Of a DNA stretch of 12,500 nt, positions 1-12,500 are shown one piece after another. Each line of letters starts with the position of its first letter. Position 1 is the stretch's first letter. Position numbers and translations under genes: made by a program. Below the pieces are notes generated by a model. That model saw only the letters and a program-made list of their open reading frames with translations. It was not told the DNA's origin and ran no database searches. Location: assembly GCA_002005505.1 (NCBI GenBank), contig KV908337.1:502501-515000 (forward strand). Reading direction: 5' to 3'. The stretch comes from Botryococcus braunii. Lineage: Eukaryota > Chlorophyta > Trebouxiophyceae.

Positions 1-30
1 TCGTCGGCAAGGATGTGTGGGTGCGCGCGC

Positions 31-45
31 GGGGGGGGGGGGGGG
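31..45. repeat. G15 homopolymer
   Basis: Fifteen consecutive G, followed by T and five more G, just after an alternating GCGCGC stretch. Confidence 0.9.
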
Positions 46-171
46 TGGGGGCTCTTCTTAGGAGGGCATGGGGCCGCACACTCCCCGCCCGTGTAGGGGT
101 TGGGGGTTGGGGGTCTGCCACATTCATGTGGAAAAGAGGAGGACATTTGGGAGTGACAAAGAAACGTGAGC

Positions 172-173
<2 letters not shown>

Positions 174-223
<50 letters not shown>

Positions 224-260
224 CTCTCTCTCTCTCGCTCTCTCTCTCTCTCTCGCTCTC

Positions 261-311
<51 letters not shown>

Positions 312-394
312 GTGTGTGTGTCTCTCTCTCTCTCTTTTTTGTGTGTGTGTGGTGTGGGGTGTGTGTGTGTGCGTGTGTGTGTGTGCGCGCGTGC
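174..394. repeat. (CT)n followed by (GT)n compound microsatellite
   Basis: Near-continuous CT from 174 to about 306 with single GCTC interruptions, a short GT run, CT again to 334, then GT/GC-alternating DNA to about 394. The long Ser-Leu and Arg-Glu frames across it are repeat artefacts. It lies just 5' of the candidate exon at 516 and may be intronic. Confidence 0.95.
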
Positions 395-515
395 GCGCTC
401 GGGCGCACGCCCGTTTGCGTGCATGCGTGTTTGGGGGAGGGGAAGGGGGAGACGGGGCACACCACATGTGTGTGTGCATGTGTGTGCATTAAGGGGGGTG
501 CTGTCCAATGTGCAG

Positions 516-599
516 GTGCCCTTTATCGGCTACGGCATGGCCAATCTCCTAGTTAGGATCCTGTGGTGGATCCTCGTGCTGCCTCCCTACTACTTACAG
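516..599 (+). CDS. Candidate internal exon, hydrophobic segment, unrecognised protein
   Basis: After an acceptor AATGTGCAG|GTG the frame runs 28 codons, VPFIGYGMANLLVRILWWIL...PYYLQ, to a possible donor CAG|GTCTTT at 599/600; a later donor at 644/645 (AAG|GTGGTC) is also possible. The segment is hydrophobic enough for a membrane helix, and its codons favour C or G at third positions as in the synthetase exons. The upstream side is a (CT)n/(GT)n tract with no visible previous exon. I do not recognise the family. The exon call is inference from frame, composition and splice-like ends. Confidence 0.4.
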
Positions 600-671
600 G
601 TCTTTGGTTTATTTGCTGGTCAGGATGTGCCCCGGAACCCCAAGGTGGTCACCCTCCCTCGATTTAACGGG

Positions 672-1100
672 CAACAGCTTGTGATTCACTGTTCCCAGAA
701 CAGCATGTGTTATAATTTCCTACATCACCACGTGATCTGTTGTTTCCACAATGCCGAGTGATCCAAACTACCACATGATTGTGTGATGCAACTTTCACAA
801 ATCGCCCGGCGTTGCAATTTTGCCGTCTCACCACCCGTTCCAAACAGGGCAGCACGTGATGCCTTGTTCCCACACCGACGTATCATGCATTATCCCCACA
901 ACAGCGTCGTGCCGTACCAATGCTTTATCAATGCATCACGTGCTGCATCAATGTAAATCGGTTGCGTATTCGGATACAATTTTCCGAAGATAGCATGTGA
1001 GTAGATCGTTCCATATCAAGCCGTGATGTATTGTTTCCTCAACAGCACGTGATTTGTGGTTCCAACAGCAGCACGTGCGCATTGCTCCTACCAATGCAGA
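672..1100. repeat. Decayed ~25-bp tandem repeat with CACGTG core
   Basis: Units resemble agCACGTGATntgTTGTTCCcacaAC. Clear copies have CACGTG at 729-734, 853-858, 937-942, 1046-1051 and 1072-1077. Diverged copies lie around 675 (cttgtgattcactgttcccag), 703 (agcatgtgttataatttcc), 990 and 1020. The last three neighbouring units are 25-27 bases apart. It sits in the presumed intron of the plus-strand gene. No coding potential is seen. Confidence 0.7.
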
Positions 1101-1460
1101 CAGAGTCGCTCGATCCAAAACAAGCACCCACAACCTCTCAAGCCCGCCTTCAGTAATTGATTTGTGCGTTTTGGCGACCTTTCCTCTACTTATGGTCAAA
1201 TAAGAAGTGAAGCAAGTCTACACCGCAAACCACGTATCCTGTGTTGATGGTTCTGAACCTCTGTGCACGCTCCTGCTTGACTTTCTTTCTGTGGCTCATT
1301 CTTTACTGCCCTCTTTCAACGCGTACGCATATGGCCATCACTCCACACGCACGGTCACCATGGATGTAGATTGACTCTACTGCTTTATATGGGGAGTTAG
1401 ATTTAGTCTGAAGTATGTATAACCTTAAAGTGAGTGTTGTTATTGAAGGTGATCACTCGA

Positions 1461-1532
1461 GTACGAGCTCACGTTTAGAGTAAAAAGTAAAGCCTATCCT
1501 AACCGCACACCGTACGAGCTCACATTTGGAGT
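1461..1532. repeat. Pair of 21-bp direct repeats
   Basis: The 21 bases at 1461-1481 recur at 1512-1532 with two mismatches (gtacgagctcac core, then gttt/attt and agagt/ggagt), 51 bases apart. Function unknown. Confidence 0.75.
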
Positions 1533-1570
1533 TCCTCGGACGGCCTCCAGAGGGGTATGCTGACCTGAGG

Positions 1571-1735
1571 GAGATTACCTGGAAAGGAGTGGCTGCCTTA
1601 GGGACTTGAAGTGTTAATGGAAAAGATCTGGAAAGGAGTAGTAGGAATAGGAGGCCGGCAGGAGTAAGAGTGTCAAGGGAAACGACCTGGAAAGGAGTGG
1701 CTTCTGTGGAGAGTAGAAGTGTTTTCAGCTCAGCG
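1571..1735. repeat. Three diverged ~50-59-bp repeats around ctggaaaggagt
   Basis: ggaaaggagt occurs at 1581-1590, 1630-1639 and 1689-1698, each after a-cctg or a-tctg. Two units also share a downstream gaagtgtt. This looks like an old tandem duplication inside the presumed intron. Confidence 0.6.
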
Positions 1736-1772
1736 TGCCAGGGCTATCAAGGACTGGAACACAGAGCAGTCT

Positions 1773-1789
1773 CCCCCCCCCCCCCCCCC
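1773..1789. repeat. C17 homopolymer
   Basis: Seventeen consecutive C between ctct-like sequence and ggaccac. Similar C runs recur at 2808-2820 and 5483-5499. Confidence 0.9.
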
Positions 1790-2079
1790 GGACCACAAAG
1801 TGAGCTACTCAATCAACTTAGCAACCTCCCGATTGCGGACTTGCTGATGCACGTGCCTCTATTCTGCCTTGTTGTTTGGGATGGACCTTGCCAGGTTTTG
1901 GAACGTGAAGTCCTGTGGTGCTCGGCTTGCTCGTTCCCCGGGTAAGCTGTGCTGTTCATAAATGAAAGCGAAGCAGTTGTGAGATCTTAACATCTCCAAG
2001 CTTTGAGTAGCCATTTTTAGTAAGAGACCCGGTGCTGTGACGTCACTGTCAACTAAGCCGATTTAATGTGTGGCAACAG

Positions 2080-2349
2080 GGGCGGTATGTCTGGCGGTAT
2101 GCATATTATCACGCAGGCAACCCCGTCATTGTTGATACCGATTGGCAGAGCCACTACGCACTCATCAAAGTTTTCCGTAAATTGTTGTTGTCGCCGTACT
2201 TGTACGACCTTCTGCATCTCAATGCCGACTTCCGCCGTCGACACGATTACAAGAGAATGCTGGAGGTCTTGAGCCCTGCAACGCGGAATGCAGCTGGGCC
2301 GGTGAGCCTGAATCCCAACGCTGATCCAGACAAGACCTATCAGGATTGA
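2080..2349 (+). CDS. Candidate terminal exon, unrecognised protein
   Basis: After an acceptor GGCAACAG|GGG, in phase 0, the frame reads GRYVWRYAYYHAGNPVIVDT and continues 89 codons through SPYLYDLLHLNADFRRR to ...DKTYQD and a TGA at 2347-2349. Composition is protein-like, with mixed aromatic, basic and acidic residues and no low complexity. Phase 0 agrees with joining it to 516-599 across an intron of about 1.48 kb, giving YYLQ-GRYV at the junction. I do not recognise the family. An ATG at 2068 could also open this frame, but it lies in the presumed intron end. Confidence 0.55.
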   Translation, partial: GRYVWRYAYYHAGNPVIVDTDWQSHYALIKVFRKLLLSPYLYDLLHLNADFRRRHDYKRMLEVLSPATRNAAGPVSLNPNADPDKTYQD

Positions 2350-2355
2350 TCATCA

Positions 2356-2370
2356 TGCCCTATATGGGCA
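2356..2370. repeat. Small inverted repeat just after the stop codon
   Basis: tgccc-tatat-gggca forms a 5-bp stem seven bases after the TGA at 2347-2349; tatatgggc is repeated directly at 2371-2379. It would lie in the 3' UTR of the plus-strand candidate. Too short to assign a role. Confidence 0.5.
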
Positions 2371-2807
2371 TATATGGGCTGGACTGATGTTCATTTTTTC
2401 CTTCTTTTTCAAGAGCGGGGGAAAAGACCACTTTTTCTTCTTTCTTCTCTCGAGAGTGGGATTTTCCTTCTTCCCCTTATGTCCAGAGGTCTTAACATGG
2501 ACATCCCCAACGCAACCAGCAAGGAAGCGGGCGGTGCCCTTTGAGCTGGGTAGATAAAATCCGCCGCCTATTTCGCCTTCCTGTTCTTGGGATATTTGAA
2601 TGTGCTACAGACAGAGTAAGGTAGACCCTCATAAGGGCAGGGATTTTTGACTATGCTGCAAGCCAAGGAACGTGTGCCTCGGGATTATGTGCACATTGCC
2701 TGAGGGACAATGAGGCACGGTGCAAGTAACACTCACAAAAATGGGAGAACGGGCAGGGGGCGGTACGGGTGAACTGAAATGTGTAGAGATCTCTGCACCC
2801 CAACTTG

Positions 2808-2820
2808 CCCCCCCCCCCCC
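2808..2820. repeat. C13 homopolymer
   Basis: Thirteen consecutive C followed by gcccaacc, in the convergent spacer. Confidence 0.9.
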
Positions 2821-3289
2821 GCCCAACCACCATGGAAGATTCCGTAGATTTCGAATTGCAGTGGCAATAATGCATCTTGCACTATTGCGCGGCATTTATG
2901 GGCGCATTGTTCTGGTCCTGGCAGGAAGTACACTGTCATGCAAGTCCAGACTCAAGGGGTCATCGACGACGATACTGCTTCATGCTATCTGCTGGACAAG
3001 TAGTAAAGTTACCAACACAACTAGATACCTCGGTATAGCCTGACGTCGTTGCACTGCTGTTACGTAGATTGGTACACATATGTCTTTCAGTACTCACTTG
3101 TTATGTTTGATGTGTTTTGGCACGTGCGATTGATGATCCCCTAAAGCTTGCCAAACTTGCGACTTGTTAACAAACCGCCAGTATGTCTATATGACCTGAT
3201 GGGGAACGACTCAGAGCTCATGCTGTCCAGGCACGTACTTGGCGAGTAGTTCATAAAAAACTAATCCGGGGCTTTTCCATGACGTGCTG

Positions 3290-3315
3290 AGCGAACTGTA
3301 CCAAGTCAGTTCGCT
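3290..3315. repeat. 9-bp inverted repeat
   Basis: agcgaactg (3290-3298) and cagttcgct (3307-3315) are perfect reverse complements around an 8-base loop. It lies in gene-free DNA and could be a hairpin; no role can be assigned. Confidence 0.6.
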
Positions 3316-4030
3316 ATACCAGGTATGGCATATACGTATTATACTGGGATAGGCACCCACACCGTTTCCTTTTTTATAATAGGTATAGTATACTTATGAT
3401 CAATCCCATGGTACACGTATGCTGCATGCAAATTGCGTCGTGATCGCGGATGCGTAGTCAGGACCTTTATATCGCAGCATAAAAGATTTCGTCAATGACC
3501 AGTGTCATATATATTGTTTAGATTGTAGGTGCAATGGTGTTGCTGGGACGCATTGCAATGTAGGATAGAGATATGTAATTGATACATCTGCCGGAGGGTT
3601 GCATCAGTATTTTTATGAGCCTACAAAGATATAGGTGTATGGGTAAATTCACACCGAGTCCACGTGGTGCATGCATACGTATGCAAAGAACATTCAAATG
3701 TGCTGGCACCACGCAGTGTGCTTGCATCAATTGGTGTAGATGCACCAGAGATGAGCGTGGGATGGCATCGAGGGTCGTCAAAATATGTATTTACATATAT
3801 CTGCTACATATTTACGGCACTTTAGAGCATGTGCAGAGTCCAGTTGCCTGCATTGCTCTCGTAGGTGCATTGGCAAAATTTGTTGTCCGGTTTCAAAAAG
3901 CGGTTTAAATGTAAACCGTCTTCATAATTTTAGATTCAAGTTCAGAACCGTCTTTATTTTAATCAAACAAACTGTCTTTGTCAGAGCTGTGCACAAGCGC
4001 ATGTGCGGCCACCCAAAGAGCCACGGGTTC

Positions 4031-4064
4031 GCCAACCCGCGTATTCGCCAAGCCGCGGGTTGGC
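4031..4064. repeat. 11-bp perfect GC-rich hairpin
   Basis: gccaacccgcg (4031-4041) pairs with cgcgggttggc (4054-4064) around a 12-base loop. The sequence also reads as three 16-base units, each beginning gccaa (4031, 4047, 4063). Confidence 0.7.
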
Positions 4065-4095
4065 CAACCCCATTTTGGGGACCCCTGCAAAATAG

Positions 4096-4113
4096 CAAAA
4101 TTGTACAATTTTG
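4096..4113. repeat. 18-bp perfect palindrome
   Basis: caaaattgtacaattttg equals its own reverse complement. It lies 32 bases after the GC-rich hairpin at 4031-4064. Confidence 0.75.
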
Positions 4114-4396
4114 TAATTTTTCAGACACATTTTGCTCATTGTACCAGCCACATATGCATGCGCAGCCATGCCCTCCACCAGCCATCCAGTTGTGCAGAGG
4201 TGCAGTAATTTGGACATACATGACGAGTTTATGAGTTGAGTTAAACTTGACTCAGTATTTTGCTTATAATTAGAAGCAAGCTATATATTAGTCAATAGGC
4301 GCACACACATTCTAACGTAAACTTATAAAGTTGGCATGCTAATAAAATGACGATATCTAGTCATTCAAAAAAGGCATATACATATGTTTGAGGGGG

Positions 4397-4438
4397 CATG
4401 TGCGCAATGCACATGTGTTTGAGCACCTTAAGGGTGCT
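4397..4438. repeat. Two adjacent small hairpins
   Basis: catgtgc/gcacatg (4397-4403, 4409-4415; 5-base loop) is followed by agcacc/ggtgct (4422-4427, 4433-4438; 5-base loop). Both are perfect but short. Confidence 0.5.
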
Positions 4439-4852
4439 AATTCACTCATGCAATCACGCATGTGCATGCAATGCAATGCCAGTATATTGTGCGTCCATAC
4501 GTAGAGTGCCTTGGAAGGACTAGATCCTTCAATTTACTTCTGCGGTATTGTTATATATATATAACTATATGATTCTGTAACACTGCAAATCCAGTGACCC
4601 GGTGGTGACCATGGTTCCTTAAGATTCCAAATCTGCAACCCGAATACGTATAGATGTGTCTCACGTGACAGATGCGGGACACTTGACCTGGCACGTGACA
4701 TGTACCGTTACAGATTAGGTAAGAGGACTTCCCAATGATTGCAAGACATATTTTGTTATGCCCATCAGTAAAAGATGAAAGACGGACCCGCGCCCGGGAG
4801 TCACACAGGCGGACTGGCCGTTGCATCTCTAATGTTTCTCATAAGCTTTTGA

Positions 4853-4903
4853 GACGTTAGATAAAGGGATGGCTCTTAAAAGGACATTAGATAAAGGGAT
4901 GGC
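4853..4903. repeat. 21-bp direct repeat, two copies
   Basis: gac(g/a)ttagataaagggatggc occurs at 4853-4873 and 4883-4903, one mismatch, 30 bases apart. Gene-free context. Confidence 0.8.
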
Positions 4904-5482
4904 ATTGTCCTGGAGTCTGCCAAGTGCTTCACTTTGAGTTTGTAAGACGCTGTAATTCGTAGCCCCAATCTCGAAGCTCTTCAGTACTCAAACGCCTCAT
5001 CAAGAAGACCCTTCAAAGGATCCAGAAAATATTCTGAATGGCTTGAGCATATAATATGCGTTAGCACTCTAGCATGTACAAGCTTGAAGTTTGGTTAAAT
5101 GCAGCAAAACTTGATCAACAAGTTCAGAGAAACAGTGAAGCCTATCTTGCGGTCATACCAAAGTGCATATGCAAACCTCTGCATGGACGGCTTTCGCCCA
5201 TGGACATCCTTGAAATAATCACGCCACCCACGTAGTAACCCATGCACTCAAGCTTGGGTCAGTCTAGTCAGTTTGTAACGTCATCAGTTGCATTTCAAGG
5301 GAAACGTGAACTATATCATATGCATTTGATCGAGATGGGGCGGATAAGATGCGGTAACAGCCCCATGGAACTGACATGATAAAAGACCTAGGCCGCCCGG
5401 ACGGGATCATGTGGGCTCTCAAGCATCGTGGAGCAGCTTTCATCAGATGTGGAAACTTCACTGCCGTTTGGTTGCGCGACCG

Positions 5483-5499
5483 CCCCCCCCCCCCCCCCC
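5483..5499. repeat. C17 homopolymer
   Basis: Seventeen consecutive C preceded by cgaccg-like sequence and followed by ggg. Flanking open frames are not protein-like. Confidence 0.9.
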
Positions 5500-5593
5500 G
5501 GGCCCAATATAGTGAGAGTGAGATAGAGAGAATGAGCGAGTTTGTGATGCCGCAATCGGACCTGGGTGGAAATGGAACCTCGCGATCCAAGCG

Positions 5594-6043
5594 TTGGACC
5601 CCACAAGCTTAAGGCCTATGATCACGCCTGATCATGCAGGATGCAAAGGTGAGACGAAATGCAAAAAGCAAAGTGAAGACAAGGGGGCGGAAAATCTCAA
5701 CTTGGCACAGCATATGCTTGGGGAAGTCAAGGAGATTCCCTTCCAATTGCTTTCATTTAAAGACGGCATCATTTCCGTTGACCAGAGCCTTGCCCCTCAA
5801 AGCAATCCCAATGTACGCTTTTGTAAATTCGACGCAGTTGGGGTCGCGCTTCACAGCCGTTTGATAGCTGGCTGTACCTTCATGTACCTCTTTGGTACGG
5901 GAAAGCTGTACCTGTGCGTGTTGAAAGCCTGCTGCTGTACAACATATTACAATGCACCTCTGCAAAATGAAGTTCTTCACCGTCTCTTCTCCGGCATCAA
6001 AGACAAAAGTAACTCGTTCCAAAGTGGCCAATCAATTGATTGA
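5594..6043. other. Ambiguous open stretch, frames on both strands
   Basis: A plus-strand frame runs 149 codons from an ATG at 5594, and a minus-strand frame is open over 5753-6031 with many GNN-type codons (reads ERVTFVFDAGEETVKNF near its start). The two overlap, so at most one can be coding, and neither matches a family I recognise. The minus frame begins only about 160 bases past the synthetase stop, so it may simply be 3' UTR or a separate downstream exon. Confidence 0.2.
5947..5951 (-). promoter_or_regulatory. Possible TGTAA polyadenylation signal for TyrRS
   Basis: On the minus strand TGTAA occurs about 240 bases past the TAG stop. TGTAA is the usual poly(A) signal in many green algae; no AATAAA is seen in the same interval. 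A five-base match is weak evidence and depends on the organism being a green alga. Confidence 0.25.
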
Positions 6044-6073
6044 TGGTTAATATTAATAATCAATTAATTATTG
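6029..6073. repeat. AT-rich palindromic segment downstream of TyrRS
   Basis: Begins with the 14-bp perfect palindrome caatcaattgattg (6029-6042), then ttaatattaa and an imperfect aataatcaattaattatt. It lies about 120-160 bases past the synthetase stop, within the likely 3' UTR. Confidence 0.55.
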
Positions 6074-6190
6074 TGCCCCGCACCCCGCTGGTGGTATTAG
6101 GCTGGTAAAAAATAGTACATTCGTTGTAATAGGGTGGTACCATCCCATCCGGGTCGCAACACGTCCCACTTCGGAACGCCAGACAAGGAC

Positions 6191-12500
<6,310 letters not shown>

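Larger units (their letters stand above)
2350..6190. other. Convergent spacer without a convincing gene
   Basis: Lies between the stop of the plus-strand candidate exon and the stop of the synthetase. Open frames here are short, of poor composition or overlap on both strands. It holds pyrimidine-rich DNA (2390-2480), C13 (2808-2820), C17 (5483-5499), several hairpins and palindromes, and AT-rich segments. It should contain the 3' UTRs of both genes. Confidence 0.6.

Noticed and set aside
15..761. Long frame rich in Ser-Leu repeats at the left end as a gene
   Set aside because: Most of it is the translation of a (CT)n/(GT)n microsatellite; only the hydrophobic part from 516 has normal protein composition.
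672..1100. CRISPR-like array
   Set aside because: Units are adjacent and decayed with no conserved repeat plus unique spacers, and the context is eukaryotic.
3579..4234. Overlapping 70-150-codon frames as small genes
   Set aside because: Frames on both strands overlap, compositions are random-like, and they run across hairpins and palindromes.

Overview
The window looks like nuclear DNA of a eukaryote. It holds a coding sequence split by eight GT-AG introns, long CA/TG, CT/GA, poly-C/G and poly-A/T tracts, and wide stretches without a gene. The one gene that can be named with confidence is a bacterial-type (organellar) tyrosyl-tRNA synthetase on the minus strand. Its wording (the run around the HLGN motif, [12 protein letters not shown], and the ATEALKPG...AARRLIK-like C-terminus) resembles, from memory, the plastid/mitochondrial enzymes of plants and green algae more than the animal mitochondrial ones. 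With GC-rich exons, a photosynthetic protist such as a green (perhaps prasinophyte) alga is my best guess, but the species cannot be fixed from this sequence.

Layout. Positions 1-515: poly-G, (CT)n and (GT)n tracts. Positions 516-2349, plus strand: two open blocks, 516-599 (hydrophobic) and 2080-2349 (ending in TGA), which look like an internal exon and a terminal exon. They may belong to one unrecognised membrane-associated protein. The 1.48 kb between them holds a decayed ~25-bp tandem repeat built on CACGTG, two other short repeat families and a C17 run. Positions 2350-6190: convergent spacer with no convincing gene, but with several hairpins, perfect palindromes, short direct repeats and one ambiguous open stretch (5594-6043). 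Positions 6191-12500, minus strand: nine exons of the synthetase, read from 12500 down to a TAG at 6191-6193. The start codon and any transit peptide lie beyond the right edge.

The nine exons join without a frame break into 424 residues, already about the length of a bacterial TyrRS. They carry the HIGH-like (HLGN) and KMSKS-like (KMGKS) motifs, the tyrosine-pocket residues and a C-terminal S4 RNA-binding domain. Every intron contains at least one long simple repeat; one carries about 530 nearly pure purine bases on the plus strand. The donors are GT sites without a GTRAGT extension, and most acceptors lack a pyrimidine tract.

I found no mobile-element coding region, RNA gene, CRISPR array or clear new biological system. 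The points most worth a second look are the repeat-in-every-intron architecture with weak splice signals, the 530-bp purine tract, the CACGTG minisatellite and the unidentified plus-strand exon pair.
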